Positions 44,272-54,452 of a stretch of DNA of 64,000 nucleotides are shown here, one piece after another (within the stretch, counting starts at the first letter, position 1; every line of letters begins with the position of its first letter). Origin of the DNA: Prolixibacteraceae bacterium (GTDB lineage Bacteria; Bacteroidota; Bacteroidia; Bacteroidales; Prolixibacteraceae); NCBI GenBank assembly GCA_019459485.1, contig JAIBEZ010000028.1, positions 234,605-298,604 of the forward strand, written 5' to 3'. Below the pieces are notes generated by a model. That model was not told the origin of the DNA, did not search any database, and saw only the letters and a program-made list of their open reading frames with translations. The translations under genes were made by a program, and so were the position numbers.

Positions 44272-45078
44272 ATGACTAAAAAATTGATTCAGCAAAACGA
44301 CATTGTAGTAAAAAGCTGGGAGCAGCTTTGCGAGGAAGTTTATCACGATTCGTGGAAACCCGAAATGGGAAGATACCGTTCTGATTATGCTTTCAGGGGA
44401 TTGTCGGACATGAATTACGAATTGAAGAACAGTTTTCTCCGGAATTGTGGCGACAAACCGGAACTTGAATACCATTTACTGCGCAATTTCCGCAAATATT
44501 CTATTTCCCGTGATCCGCAGTTAACCAGTACTTTTTGGCGAGCGCTGGTTCTTGCCCAGCATCATGGTTTGCCAACAAGGCTCATCGACTGGACATATTC
44601 GCCTTTTATCGCGATGCATTTTGCAACTGCCAATACCGAAAAATATGATATTGACGGGGTGATCTGGAAAGTTGATTTTGTAAAAGTTAACCAGCTGGTG
44701 CCTACGCCTTTAAGTAACGGCTTGGAAGAAGAGAAATGCAATGCTTTTACAGTTGAAATGCTCGAAAAGATAGTTTCCCTGGGCGATTTTGACCGTTTGT
44801 TTACTGAAAACCAGGTGCTTTTTTTTGAACCGCCTTCCATCGATGAACGGATTGTGAACCAATTCGCATTGTTTTCGGTGATGAACAATCCGACCGGTGT
44901 TTTGGATGAATGGCTGATTCAACGACCTGACACCTATCGGCGCATTATTATTCCGAAAGAACTGAAACTTGAAGTCAGGGATAAACTTGATCAGGCCAAT
45001 ATTACCGAAAGGGTGCTATTCCCGGGGCTCGACGGCCTTGCAAAATGGCTCAAACGCCATTACACGCCTGTTGAATGA
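44272..45078 (+). CDS. FRG-domain protein
   Basis: A 268-residue protein with an N-terminal FRG domain, named for the conserved Phe-Arg-Gly seen here in DYAFRGLSDMNYEL near residue 42. It continues through LVLAQHHGLPTRLIDWTYSPFIAMHFA, the most conserved part, which holds a His, Arg and Asp cluster that looks like an active site. The C-terminus (YRRIIIPKELKLEV and ITERVLFPGLDGLAKWLKRH) is also typical. The family occurs in phage-defence, toxin-like and unassigned settings. Here there is no antitoxin, nuclease or helicase partner. Function unknown. Confidence 0.85.
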   Translation: MTKKLIQQNDIVVKSWEQLCEEVYHDSWKPEMGRYRSDYAFRGLSDMNYELKNSFLRNCGDKPELEYHLLRNFRKYSISRDPQLTSTFWRALVLAQHHGLPTRLIDWTYSPFIAMHFATANTEKYDIDGVIWKVDFVKVNQLVPTPLSNGLEEEKCNAFTVEMLEKIVSLGDFDRLFTENQVLFFEPPSIDERIVNQFALFSVMNNPTGVLDEWLIQRPDTYRRIIIPKELKLEVRDKLDQANITERVLFPGLDGLAKWLKRHYTPVE

Positions 45079-45083
45079 AACGA

Positions 45084-46946
45084 TTACTTAAGCGGCGAAA
45101 TACGGATAAAACCACCTGCCGGGATCGATAACGCGATGGAATTTTTTCCTTTGGTCTTCAGAATTCCTTTTTCAGTGCCAGTCCCTGTGCAATTAAATGT
45201 TTCGAAGTTATACTCCAATCCGGGTTTTCCGGAAAGCAGGTTGATTTCTTCTGATGCTTTTGAATTGATAATGTCCATGACCTTATTCAATTCAACCGGC
45301 AAATTAATGGTGTAATCCTCATACACGGTATAAATGATTTTTTCAGCGCTTTCCACCTTCACTACCGGATAAAAACGTGAAACCTGCATGGGTTCAAACG
45401 AACCTTCAAAAAGTACTTTGTAGTTTTTTCTCCAGTAATCAAGCCAAAACCGGATTGTTTGTTTTACATCCTGCGGTAAAGTTGCAATATAAAAGGAAAG
45501 GTAAGGATTTCCAAAAAGTACAGATTGAATTTTCAGGGCAACCTCTGTTGGTTTTTCTCTTGGATTTATGGCCACAACTTCCATAAACGGAGTATATTTT
45601 CCATATAACAAACGGTTATTTACCATTTTTTCGCGCACCACCTGGGTCTTTTCAAGGCCCACAAAACCGGTTAAGAAATTCTGGTAACTGGCCAGATTCG
45701 GACCAACGATCGAAAATTTCTGTCCCAAAAATATATTCGGATTAACAGACTTCAGCTTGGCTTCCATGTCGGCATACAGCGTATCGACAGCAAGGCCAAT
45801 CGCGACAAAATCACGACCCTTGTCTTCTTCAATCAAAGCGCCTTCCTGAGGATAAAATCCTTTCAGGAAATCGAACCAGTAACCATCAAAATGCCATTCC
45901 GACAAGAAATTGGCATACGTACTTACCAAATGTTTTCGTACTTCAGGATATCGCGGATCGAGCACATACATTTGTCTTGGTGCGCGGTAGCGTATATATT
46001 TCCCTTCAAATTTTTTCAGTACAACCGGATTTCCACCTATAAACGGAAGGGAGTACCATAAATACAGGGGCAATCCCATCTCAATACATTTTTGCCTGAA
46101 CAAATTCATTGTTTCATAGCTATTTTGCTCATACGAATAGGAGGTATCGATTTTCATATTTACCAAAGCCTGCCATCCATCATCAACCAGCACCGATTTG
46201 AAATTGAAAGTTTTAAGCGAATCGAGTTCTTTGGTGATGTTTTCGAGCGGAATATTCCGGTGCATCGGGTACCAGGTTGAAAATACCGGCACATTGGTAG
46301 TGTCAACACTTGCAACAGCTTTTTTGAATTCCTTTTCCAGAAACCAGGAAGAAGCATCAAAAATGGATTTTGAAAAATGAATATTGCGGAAATCGATCAT
46401 TACTTCAGCCTGATAATCCTGCAAGGTGGAAAGTGGCGGGTTATCTTCAAAAAATCCCAGGTTGAAAATTATGGAATCATTTTCTTCCCTGATGTTTGAA
46501 CTTACAAACTTGGCCTGATAAGCATCCTTGCAGGTTAAGGTAATCTGATTCTGATCATTGATCGTTAGCCCGGAAATAATGGAGAAGCCTGCAGCAGCCC
46601 GGTCGTACGAAGGCATCGAAAAATAGGACTTATTCGACCAGGTTTTTGAATTCCAGATTTGATTGATTTTATCTTTGGGAAATTTTACTGAAACATTAAA
46701 TGTAGGTGGTTCGGCTGCGTTTGTCGAATGCAGGTAAATATTCAGTATGAATCTTTTCAGGCCATATTCTTTTATATCAAAAGTGGCTTCAAATGGAGCA
46801 AGTTTTCCTCCAATCCTGATTTTGCTTTTGTCGAAAACATAAAAACCATCAGGCTCAGCCGCATTTGCATAATTTTGCCATGATAAAACCAACAGCAATA
46901 TCATTAATCCAACCAACTTCATGCTTCGCCTTAATCTAAATTTCAT
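45084..46946 (-). CDS. Secreted alpha-galactosidase-like glycoside hydrolase (clan GH-D)
   Basis: About 620 residues from the ATG at 46946 with a signal peptide (LVGLMILLLVLSWQNYANA). An N-terminal beta-sandwich is followed by a TIM barrel with clan GH-D features: FKSVLVDDGWQ, LPLYLWYSLPFIGG, and HFDGYWFDFLKGF, where the Asp of WFDFLK takes the place of the nucleophile in the usual K-x-D-x-N strand. A C-terminal beta domain closes it. It resembles GH36/GH27-type enzymes, but the strand motifs diverge, so alpha-galactosidase activity is only a guess. It ends five bases from the convergent FRG gene. Confidence 0.7.
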   Translation of the reverse strand: MKFRLRRSMKLVGLMILLLVLSWQNYANAAEPDGFYVFDKSKIRIGGKLAPFEATFDIKEYGLKRFILNIYLHSTNAAEPPTFNVSVKFPKDKINQIWNSKTWSNKSYFSMPSYDRAAAGFSIISGLTINDQNQITLTCKDAYQAKFVSSNIREENDSIIFNLGFFEDNPPLSTLQDYQAEVMIDFRNIHFSKSIFDASSWFLEKEFKKAVASVDTTNVPVFSTWYPMHRNIPLENITKELDSLKTFNFKSVLVDDGWQALVNMKIDTSYSYEQNSYETMNLFRQKCIEMGLPLYLWYSLPFIGGNPVVLKKFEGKYIRYRAPRQMYVLDPRYPEVRKHLVSTYANFLSEWHFDGYWFDFLKGFYPQEGALIEEDKGRDFVAIGLAVDTLYADMEAKLKSVNPNIFLGQKFSIVGPNLASYQNFLTGFVGLEKTQVVREKMVNNRLLYGKYTPFMEVVAINPREKPTEVALKIQSVLFGNPYLSFYIATLPQDVKQTIRFWLDYWRKNYKVLFEGSFEPMQVSRFYPVVKVESAEKIIYTVYEDYTINLPVELNKVMDIINSKASEEINLLSGKPGLEYNFETFNCTGTGTEKGILKTKGKNSIALSIPAGGFIRISPLK

Positions 46947-47027
46947 GCTGTGAAGTATTATAGGTTGGTAAAGATAATAAACCAAGCTTTCGAAAGCACT
47001 TCAAACCAAAATATTTTAGCTGCAATA

Positions 47028-47057
47028 AAACAAAAAACCCCGCTTTTCAGCGAGGTT
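47028..47057 (-). terminator. Intrinsic terminator after rplT
   Basis: Read leftward, stem AACCTCGCT/AGCGGGGTT (one mismatch) with a four-base loop, followed by a T-rich run (the complement of bases 47028-47037). Confidence 0.8.
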
Positions 47058-47091
47058 TCGTATGTTTATTTCACCTTATAATCCGAAATTG

Positions 47092-47436
47092 TTACTTCAC
47101 CCTATCAACAATTGCTTTGAAAGCTACCGGATGATTCATTGCTAAATCAGCCATTACTTTACGATTGATCTCTATGTTTGCTTTTTTTAGCAAACCAATA
47201 AATTGTGAATAAGAGAGTCCTTCGGTACGAACGGCTGCGTTGATACGCTGAATCCATAAGGCGCGGAAATTTCTCTTGTTTACTTTTCTGTCTCTGTAAG
47301 CGTATTGCAAACCCTTTTCCCAGGTATTTTTTGCAACTGTCCATACATTTTTGCGGGCACCGAAGTTACCTTTGGTAAGCTTCAGGATTTTTTTTCTGTG
47401 AGCCCGTGATGCTACTGCATTTACTGATCTTGGCAT
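47092..47436 (-). CDS. rplT: 50S ribosomal protein L20
   Basis: A full-length L20 of 114 residues with the usual basic N-terminus ([21 protein letters not shown]) and [21 protein letters not shown]. It assembles early on 23S rRNA. Last gene of the thrS-infC-rpmI-rplT cluster, before a terminator. Confidence 0.97.
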   Translation of the reverse strand: MPRSVNAVASRAHRKKILKLTKGNFGARKNVWTVAKNTWEKGLQYAYRDRKVNKRNFRALWIQRINAAVRTEGLSYSQFIGLLKKANIEINRKVMADLAMNHPVAFKAIVDRVK

Positions 47437-47539
47437 TTTAACTGATTTTAGAATGGTTAGCGTCCCGGTTCCGGGATCTTGAAGCTAATTCATTCGATTG
47501 ATAACTGATATTAAATTTTACTCTGAAAAGAAAACTTTG

Positions 47540-47734
47540 TTAGATTGTCAACATAGCTTTTACATTCGACAGGTCAGATTTTGCAACTGTTGTCCAGTAA
47601 GTCAGGTTACGTTTCTGCTTAGTGGTTTTTTTTGTCAAAATGTGACTTTTAAACGCGTGTTTTCTTTTAATTTTTCCGGTGCCGGTTAGTTTAAACCTTT
47701 TTTTTGCTCCGGAGATGGTTTTCATCTTTGGCAT
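47540..47734 (-). CDS. rpmI: 50S ribosomal protein L35
   Basis: A normal L35 of 64 residues ([31 protein letters not shown] in outline, very basic). It lies 28 bases behind infC and 103 bases before rplT, the conserved order. Confidence 0.95.
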   Translation of the reverse strand: MPKMKTISGAKKRFKLTGTGKIKRKHAFKSHILTKKTTKQKRNLTYWTTVAKSDLSNVKAMLTI

Positions 47735-47762
47735 CTTCCTAATATTAATGTATTTAAGAAAT

Positions 47763-48314
47763 CTATTTCTTCTTTTTAGGTGAAATAAACATGGTCATTC
47801 TTTTTCCTTCAAGTTGTGGTAACTGCTCAACTTTGCCGGTTTCTTCCAATTCCTGTGCAAACTTAAGCAACAAAATTTCGCCTTGTTCTTTAAACAAAAT
47901 CGACCGGCCTTTAAAAAACACATAAGCTTTTACTTTTGCGCCTTCTTTCAGGAATTTTTCGGCATGGCGAAGTTTAAACTGAAAATCATGGTCGTCGGTA
48001 TTTGGCCCAAACCTGATTTCTTTCACAACTACCTGAACTGTTTTTGCTTTAATTTCCTTTTGTTTCTTTTTTTGCTGATAAAGAAACTTCTGGTAATCGG
48101 TAATCTTGCAAACGGGCGGGTCGGCGTTGGGTGAGATTTCTACAAGGTCAAGTTCTAGTGCATCAGCCATTTTTAAGGCTTCCGAAATCGAGAAAACACC
48201 CGGATTTTCAATATTGTCACCAACTACCCGAACCTGATGGGTCCGAATTTTTTCATTTATCCGGTGCTGAGGAGCAATTTCTGCTCTTCCAGTGTATGGT
48301 CTTTTTACAGCTAT
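47763..48314 (-). CDS. infC: Translation initiation factor IF-3, probable AUA start
   Basis: The conserved IF-3 sequence continues upstream of the first ATG (48170): [13 protein letters not shown], then [21 protein letters not shown] and [11 protein letters not shown], in frame and without ATG, GTG or TTG at a suitable place. The frame closes at TAG just upstream. The codon at the natural start is ATA (48314-48312), eight bases after a perfect AGGAGG. This gives 183 residues, the normal length, with the C-terminal domain [20 protein letters not shown] intact. IF-3 rejects non-standard start codons, so a rare start gives feedback control, as known for AUU in E. coli infC. Confidence 0.88.
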   Translation of the reverse strand: MAVKRPYTGRAEIAPQHRINEKIRTHQVRVVGDNIENPGVFSISEALKMADALELDLVEISPNADPPVCKITDYQKFLYQQKKKQKEIKAKTVQVVVKEIRFGPNTDDHDFQFKLRHAEKFLKEGAKVKAYVFFKGRSILFKEQGEILLLKFAQELEETGKVEQLPQLEGKRMTMFISPKKKK

Positions 48315-48322
48315 GGCCGAAT

Positions 48323-48328
48323 CCTCCT
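48323..48328 (-). promoter_or_regulatory. Shine-Dalgarno AGGAGG of infC
   Basis: On the minus strand this reads AGGAGG with eight bases to the ATA codon. Strong Shine-Dalgarno sites are rare elsewhere in this window, so it helps fix the infC start. Confidence 0.8.
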
Positions 48329-48350
48329 ATTATTAGTTTATAATTTTTTT

Positions 48351-50300
48351 TTAATTGTATAATGATGATAATTGTTCTTTGACTTCAGTATTAATGAAAT
48401 CTGCAAACTCCTGAAGTTTCATCGATCCTTTGTCGCTATCTCCTTGTTTTCTGACGGCAACCTGTTCACTTTCAGCTTCTTGTTCACCAACTATCAATAA
48501 ATAAGGGATACGTTTTAACTCGTTATCCCTTATTTTACGACCAATTTTTTCATTCCGGTCGTCAATAATTGTGCGAATATCGCAATTATTTAGAAATTCC
48601 GAAACTCTTTTTGAATATTCATTGTACTTTTCGCTGATTGGTAACACAACAACCTGCTCAGGACTTAACCAAAGCGGGAATTTTCCGGCAGTGTGTTCAA
48701 TTAAAACAGCCACAAATCTTTCCATTGATCCAAAAGGTGCGCGGTGAATCATTACCGGACGATGACGTTTGTCGTCGGCGCCAATGTATTCCAATTCGAA
48801 ACGCTCCGGAAGGTTGTAGTCAACCTGAATGGTTCCCAACTGCCAACTGCGGCCAAGTGCATCTTTGATCATGAAATCAAGCTTTGGTCCATAAAAAGCT
48901 GCTTCGCCCAAAACGGTCACTGTTTTCAATCCTTTTTCTGCTGAAGCTTCAATAATTGCCTGCTCAGCTTTGTCCCAGTTTTCGGTCGAACCGATGTATT
49001 TTTCAGGTTTGTTCGGATCGCGCAATGAAATTTGTGCCGAATAGTTTTCGAACTCAAGGGCTTTGAAGATGATGAAAATAATATCAATTACTTTCTTGAA
49101 CTCATCCTTAATCTGATCAGGACGGCAGAACAAATGCGCATCATCCTGAGTAAATCCGCGAACGCGGGTCAATCCGTGCAATTCGCCGCTTTGCTCGTAA
49201 CGGTAAACTGTACCGAATTCGGCCATGCGAATAGGCAAATCTTTGTATGAACGTGGTTTGAATTTATACAACTCGCAGTGATGGGGACAGTTCATCGGTT
49301 TTAGCATGTATTCTTCACCTTCTGCCGGAGTTTTGATGGTCTGGAATGAGTCAGCGCCATATTTCTGGAAATGACCTGAAGTTTTATAAAGGTTGATATC
49401 ACCGATGTGTGGGGTAATTACCTGTTCGTATCCGAATTTTTTCTGAACCCTTTTCAGGAATGATTCCAGTTGTTCGCGAAGAATGGCTCCTTTTGGCAAC
49501 CACATTGGCAAACCCTGGCCAACATTCTGCGAAAAAGTAAACAGTTCCATTTCTTTGCCAATCTTCCGGTGATCGCGTTTTTTTGCTTCTTCAATCAGCA
49601 CAAGATATTCTTCCAGCAATTTTTGCTTTGGAAATGTAATACCATAAACGCGGGTAAGCATTTTGTTCTTTTCGTTGCCCCGCCAGTAGGCGCCTGCAAT
49701 GGAAGTCAGTTTTACAGCTTTGATAAAACCTGTATTTGGCAAGTGTGGTCCCCGGCACAAATCGGTAAACCCTCCCTGGTTGTAAACGGTAATGGTACCG
49801 TCTTCCAGTTCGCTGATCAGCTCTTCTTTTAAAAGGTCGCCTTTTTCAGTAAACATTTTCAAGGCATCTTCCTTCGAAATATCTCTCCTTATTATGTCGT
49901 GTTTTTCTCTGGCAAGTTCGATTATTTTCTTCTCGATCTTCTCCAGTTCTTTTTCGGTCAGTTGCTGTCCTTCAGGTAGATCAATATCGTAATAAAAACC
50001 GTTGTCAACTGTTGGCCCGATTCCGAATTGAGTACCAGGGTAAATTGATTCAATCGCCTCGGCCATCAGATGGGCAGATGAATGCCAGAAAGTTTCCTTC
50101 CCTTCGCGATCGTCCCACTGAAGCAATTTGATAGTTGAATCTTTTTTTATTGTTCGGCCAAGATCCCAAACTTCGCCATCGACAGAAATTGAAAGTACTT
50201 CTTTTGCCAGACGGCTGCTGATTGATTGGGCAATATCGAATCCGGTAACTTCACCCTCGAATTCCCTGACACTATTATCAGGTAAAGTAATTTTTATCAT
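48351..50300 (-). CDS. thrS: Threonyl-tRNA synthetase
   Basis: A full-length class II synthetase of 649 residues: TGS domain at the start ([14 protein letters not shown]), the editing domain with [12 protein letters not shown] and [14 protein letters not shown], then the catalytic core with motif 2 ([32 protein letters not shown] in two stretches), MNCPHHC with zinc ligands, and motif 3 ([18 protein letters not shown]). A C-terminal anticodon-binding domain follows. It charges tRNA-Thr. It is the first gene of the cluster, 36 bases before the infC start. Confidence 0.97.
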   Translation of the reverse strand: MIKITLPDNSVREFEGEVTGFDIAQSISSRLAKEVLSISVDGEVWDLGRTIKKDSTIKLLQWDDREGKETFWHSSAHLMAEAIESIYPGTQFGIGPTVDNGFYYDIDLPEGQQLTEKELEKIEKKIIELAREKHDIIRRDISKEDALKMFTEKGDLLKEELISELEDGTITVYNQGGFTDLCRGPHLPNTGFIKAVKLTSIAGAYWRGNEKNKMLTRVYGITFPKQKLLEEYLVLIEEAKKRDHRKIGKEMELFTFSQNVGQGLPMWLPKGAILREQLESFLKRVQKKFGYEQVITPHIGDINLYKTSGHFQKYGADSFQTIKTPAEGEEYMLKPMNCPHHCELYKFKPRSYKDLPIRMAEFGTVYRYEQSGELHGLTRVRGFTQDDAHLFCRPDQIKDEFKKVIDIIFIIFKALEFENYSAQISLRDPNKPEKYIGSTENWDKAEQAIIEASAEKGLKTVTVLGEAAFYGPKLDFMIKDALGRSWQLGTIQVDYNLPERFELEYIGADDKRHRPVMIHRAPFGSMERFVAVLIEHTAGKFPLWLSPEQVVVLPISEKYNEYSKRVSEFLNNCDIRTIIDDRNEKIGRKIRDNELKRIPYLLIVGEQEAESEQVAVRKQGDSDKGSMKLQEFADFINTEVKEQLSSLYN

Positions 50301-50331
50301 TTGGTATTTATTGTATTGAAAAAACAGGGTG

Positions 50332-50339
50332 CAAAGATA
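50332..50339 (-). promoter_or_regulatory. -7 type promoter element of thrS
   Basis: On the minus strand this is TATCTTTG, matching TAnnTTTG, 31 bases before the thrS ATG. The upstream -33 region is only T-rich. Confidence 0.5.
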
Positions 50340-50369
50340 AATATTAATAGCTGATAATAAAATTAAAGA

Positions 50370-51419
50370 TTAACGCATTCCCAAACTCAGGCCGAGATTG
50401 TATGAAGTATATTCGGATTTATTAACCGATCCGAACACGCTGAATATGGCAATTTTAATTCTTAAACCTGCCTCCAAACTAATATTGGAAGTTTCAAAAC
50501 TTAGCGCTATCGGGTCAACCAGGGCATCTTCATCGGTAATCTCCCAGCCACCACTCTGATTTGCAACAACAACAGGATATTTTCCTATCAAATCGACATT
50601 TGAATTGCTGGTGCTCTGTCCGATTGCCCCGAAAAGGGTAAGTATGGCTATTTTTTTCGATACAATCAGCCCGAATTTTGTGGTTTTGGTCTTAACTTTC
50701 AGAAGCTGATCGTCGGCGTTGGTGAATGTTACGTTAATATTTGGATCTGAACCATAATCATCAGAAGTAAAACTCAAAGCGCTTTGGGCATTTACTTCCG
50801 AGTAGCTTCCGAAAAGTGATGCGTCAAATGGAAGCTCTTTCAGTAGGGGCATCCATTCCATAAAATTGTGCTTGACGCCTGCGCCCCAAAAACCCAGTTT
50901 CATTTCATCACCACTGTTGTCATATTTCATTTCAGGAACATAACGGCCAATTACATCGGTGTGTGGAAGTAGCCCAAAACCTACCTGAATTACCGGAACC
51001 GGAACAACATCTTCTCCTGTTCCGTTGGGGCTGTTAAATTCAACCGGTAAATCCCTTATTCCAAGTAGGGGCCTCGCCGTTGCTTCACCGGCAACTGTGG
51101 GTGCAATATTTCCTCCGCTTTTCACATACATGTTGGTTAAACCCAATTTGCTGATATCAAAGGTTTTTGATTCTTCAGGAACCTGAATTGCGCTAAGACT
51201 GACAGTCAAGTCGAAACCAAAAAGTTTGTGGGTTTTTGCTGAATTGTACCAGCCATTGTTCAGTCCGTCGCCAAGTGCAAAAGCGTAGGGTTCGAGGTAT
51301 GCCTGAAATAGTTTATTCGCATCAGCCTTGCCACCTTTCAGAAATTCAACAACGTCCGTTTGCGAATAAGTTATCAGGCTGAATAAACCTAAACACAAGA
51401 TGAATATTACTTTTTTCAT
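50370..51419 (-). CDS. Exported outer-membrane-like protein (DUF6588-like)
   Basis: From the ATG at 51419 the product is 349 residues with a signal peptide (VIFILCLGLFSLITYSQ). An upstream ATG at 51458 would put 13 polar residues before the signal. The mature protein begins with a short helix (VVEFLKGGKADANKLFQAYLEP), then alternating amphipathic strands (GFGLLPHTDVIGRYVPE, LGFWGAGVKHNFMEW, KFGLIVSKKIAILTLFGAIG) and ends YNLGLSLGMR, as in a beta-barrel. It resembles DUF6588 proteins, by memory. Function unknown. It lies alone upstream of thrS. Confidence 0.65.
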   Translation of the reverse strand: MKKVIFILCLGLFSLITYSQTDVVEFLKGGKADANKLFQAYLEPYAFALGDGLNNGWYNSAKTHKLFGFDLTVSLSAIQVPEESKTFDISKLGLTNMYVKSGGNIAPTVAGEATARPLLGIRDLPVEFNSPNGTGEDVVPVPVIQVGFGLLPHTDVIGRYVPEMKYDNSGDEMKLGFWGAGVKHNFMEWMPLLKELPFDASLFGSYSEVNAQSALSFTSDDYGSDPNINVTFTNADDQLLKVKTKTTKFGLIVSKKIAILTLFGAIGQSTSNSNVDLIGKYPVVVANQSGGWEITDEDALVDPIALSFETSNISLEAGLRIKIAIFSVFGSVNKSEYTSYNLGLSLGMR

Positions 51420-51593
51420 AGCTGCAATATTTATTCGTTGATTCAAATTGACGTTCAATTATTTAATGCAGGTAAAGGTACTACTTTCTTGATCCAGATA
51501 TTCAATGAACCCGGATAATGACAGAACGGCTTTTTTATATCGAAAATTATTAGAAGTTTTGATATTCGTTAAAACGTATTAAATATCAGTATC

Positions 51594-53792
51594 ATGAATT
51601 TCCATAAAATATTAATTATAATTCTTGTAAGTATTTCATTTAATGCTTATTCGCAAAGAAAGATCGAACTCAGAGATGTTGTTGTTGATCAGATTTTTTC
51701 TCAGAAAACGGTATCAGGGTTACGCTCAATGAACGATGGACTCAATTATACGACCCTTGAAGAGGGGACTAAAATAGTTAGATACAGTTATAAAACAGAA
51801 AATAAATTGGATGAAATATTCAATTTATCGAAAATTGAGGCTGCTCCATTTGCCAGTTTCATCGATTATTCTTTCAGTAGCGACGAAACCAAGATTCTGT
51901 TTACAACCCAAAAACAGGCAATATACCGACATTCTTTTTCAACCGAATATTATATCTGGAATCTGACAACCAAAGAAATGACACCGTTGTCGGTTAACGG
52001 AGCGCAGCAATTGGCAACTTTTTCACCCGATGGTGAACGCGTGGCTTTTTTCAGGGAAAACAACTTGTTTGTTAAAAGCCTGAAGTTCGGCACTGAAAGT
52101 CAGGTGACCCGCGATGGAAAAAAGAACGAAATCATTAACGGCGCTCCCGATTGGGTATATGAAGAGGAATTCAGTTATGCCAAGGCCTTTGAATGGTCGC
52201 CCGATAGTAAGTTTCTTGCATTTGTCAAGTTCAACGAAACAGAAGTTCCGATGTTTAATATTCCGATGTACCAGGGACAGAATCCGGAATTGAAAGAAAA
52301 TCAGCTTTATCCCGGAACTTACAGTTATAAATACCCAAAAGCCGGAGAAAAAAACTCGGTGGTGAGCGTTCATGTTTACGATTTAAAATCGAAAAGCAGC
52401 GTGACAGTCGAAGTCGGAGACGATCAGGAACAGTACATTCCGCGAATAAAATGGACAGCTGATGCATCGGATCTTGCCATTATGAAGGTAAACCGCCTGC
52501 AAAACAATGTCGATATTGTACTTGCCAATCCATATACCGGCGACACCCGCGCTTTTTTTTCTGAAAAGAACAAGCGATACATTTCAGTAAGTTTTTACGA
52601 CGATTTTGTTTTTCTTCCTGATAACAAATACATTGTAATGAACAGCGAACGAAACGGTTATTCGCATCTTTACCTTTATGATCGACAGGGGTTTCAGGTA
52701 AAACAACTGACAGATGGCAAATTTGATGTAACGGAGTTTTATGGTTTCGATCCGGTGAAAAAGGAATTTTACTATCAGGCCGCCAAAGAATCACCGCTGC
52801 GCCGCGAAGTTTATTTTGTGAGTCTTGATGGTAAAAAATCAGGCAAGTTATCTGCACAATCAGGTATCAACCGTGCAGTTTTCAGTGCCGGACAAAAATA
52901 CTTCATCAACTATTTCAACAATGCCGAAACTCCGAATCTGGTCACGCTTCACGATCAGGCCGGAAAACTCATCCGCACACTGGAAGACAACAGTGATTTG
53001 AAAAACCTGATGAAAGAATATTCAATCAGTAAAAAAGAATTTTTCAGTTTTAAAACTTCTGAAGGTGTTGAATTAAATGGCTGGATGCTTAAACCTGCCA
53101 ATTTCGATCCGGCGAAAAAATATCCGGTTTTGATGACCCAGTACAGCGGACCAAACAGACAAAAAGTACTGGATTCGCTGGCAATTAGCTGGAACGAATA
53201 TTTGGCTCAGGAAGGTTTTGTGGTGGCATGTGTTGATCCGCGCGGATCCGCAGCACGTGGAGAGGAATTCAGAAAAATGACTTACCAGCAACTTGGGAAA
53301 TACGAATCGGATGATCATATTGAAGCTGCCCGGTATCTGGGAACTCTTCCTTATGTGGATAAAAACAACATTGGAATCTGGGGATGGAGTTATGGCGGAT
53401 TTATAGCTGCTCTTTGCATGGAAAAAGGTGCCGATGTTTTCAAAGCGGGAATTTCGGTTGCGGCGGTTACCAACTGGCGTTTTTACGATACGGTTTATAC
53501 TGAACGGTACATGCGCACACCAAGGGAAAATCCTGACGGTTATGACGATAACTCGCCGCTGGCGCACGCCGGAAAAATAAAAGGCGACTTCCTGCTGATT
53601 CACGGTTCGGCCGACGACAATGTGCATTTCCAGAATGCGATGGAATTTTCGGAGCGGATGGTTCAGGCCGGGGTTCAGTTCGACATGGCTTTTTATACCA
53701 ACCGCAACCACAGCATAAATGGCGGAGATACATCCATGCATCTGTACACAAAGATGACCAATTGGCTGAAAGAAAAATTGCAGGCAAAATAG
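51594..53792 (+). CDS. DPP4-type S9 family peptidase
   Basis: A 732-residue exported prolyl-oligopeptidase-family enzyme: signal peptide (ILIIILVSISFNAYSQ), an N-terminal eight-bladed propeller with the DPP4-like glutamate segment DWVYEEEF, and a C-terminal alpha/beta-hydrolase with Ser599 in GWSYGGF, the Asp in HGSADDNVHF and the His in NRNHSINGG. DPP4 enzymes cut dipeptides after Pro or Ala in the periplasm. The gene ends only five bases before the ECF sigma factor gene. Confidence 0.92.
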   Translation: MNFHKILIIILVSISFNAYSQRKIELRDVVVDQIFSQKTVSGLRSMNDGLNYTTLEEGTKIVRYSYKTENKLDEIFNLSKIEAAPFASFIDYSFSSDETKILFTTQKQAIYRHSFSTEYYIWNLTTKEMTPLSVNGAQQLATFSPDGERVAFFRENNLFVKSLKFGTESQVTRDGKKNEIINGAPDWVYEEEFSYAKAFEWSPDSKFLAFVKFNETEVPMFNIPMYQGQNPELKENQLYPGTYSYKYPKAGEKNSVVSVHVYDLKSKSSVTVEVGDDQEQYIPRIKWTADASDLAIMKVNRLQNNVDIVLANPYTGDTRAFFSEKNKRYISVSFYDDFVFLPDNKYIVMNSERNGYSHLYLYDRQGFQVKQLTDGKFDVTEFYGFDPVKKEFYYQAAKESPLRREVYFVSLDGKKSGKLSAQSGINRAVFSAGQKYFINYFNNAETPNLVTLHDQAGKLIRTLEDNSDLKNLMKEYSISKKEFFSFKTSEGVELNGWMLKPANFDPAKKYPVLMTQYSGPNRQKVLDSLAISWNEYLAQEGFVVACVDPRGSAARGEEFRKMTYQQLGKYESDDHIEAARYLGTLPYVDKNNIGIWGWSYGGFIAALCMEKGADVFKAGISVAAVTNWRFYDTVYTERYMRTPRENPDGYDDNSPLAHAGKIKGDFLLIHGSADDNVHFQNAMEFSERMVQAGVQFDMAFYTNRNHSINGGDTSMHLYTKMTNWLKEKLQAK

Positions 53793-53797
53793 GATAG

Positions 53798-54388
53798 ATG
53801 ATCAAACCGAATTTTCAATTGGATATTCTGTTGCTTAGGAAGGGCGACAAAAAAGCCTACGAATTGGTTTACGATGAATTTTTCGGGATGCTGTACCATC
53901 TTTGTCTCAATTATTTGCACGATGAAAAGGTTGCTGAAGAGCTGGTTCAGGATACATTTATGAAACTTTGGGAAATCCGTGAAACCTTGAACGATCAGAT
54001 CAATATCCGGAATTTCCTTTATACCATCACCAAAAACAATTGCCTCAACTATTTGCGCAACCAGAAAATTTCGCTGAAACATCAGGAAAATATCAAGTAC
54101 CTTGAAATGCAGTTTAATTACGAAGCACTCGAAAAATTGGGGAACTATCTACAATTTGAAGAGTTGAGGAACAAAATTGATGAGGCAATTTCGAAACTTC
54201 CGGCAGAAGTGACCGAAACCTTTCAATTGAGCCGCTTTGAAGAATTGTCGTACCGCGAAATTGCCGACCGGCAAGGCATCAGCATCAAAACGGTGGAAGC
54301 CCGCATTTCGAAAGCCCTGCGAATTTTAAGGGTCGAACTGAAAGACTATTTGCCGGTAGTCTATCTGATCTCGAAAATAATTTCGTAA
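53798..54388 (+). CDS. ECF-type RNA polymerase sigma factor
   Basis: 196 residues. Region 2 is seen in LCLNYLHDEKVAEELVQDTFMKLWEIRE and region 4 in LPAEVTETFQLSRFEELSYREIADRQGISIKTVEARISKAL, separated here by function only. It belongs to the Bacteroidota FecI-like group that works with FecR and an STN-bearing SusC. It should direct transcription of the susC/susD genes that follow when released by the anti-sigma factor. Confidence 0.93.
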   Translation: MIKPNFQLDILLLRKGDKKAYELVYDEFFGMLYHLCLNYLHDEKVAEELVQDTFMKLWEIRETLNDQINIRNFLYTITKNNCLNYLRNQKISLKHQENIKYLEMQFNYEALEKLGNYLQFEELRNKIDEAISKLPAEVTETFQLSRFEELSYREIADRQGISIKTVEARISKALRILRVELKDYLPVVYLISKIIS

Positions 54389-54452
54389 AATTTTAAATCT
54401 TTCGATAGGGTATTGGTAGGTTTATGTGTTTAGTCATTAAATCAAGCTACAC

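Noticed and set aside
44272..45078. Toxin-antitoxin or anti-phage cassette around the FRG gene
   Set aside because: Neighbours are kdsA and a glycosidase on the other strand; no partner gene exists in the gaps.
47763..48170. infC as a 135-residue protein from the first ATG
   Set aside because: Conserved N-terminal IF-3 sequence continues in frame upstream to an ATA codon with a Shine-Dalgarno.
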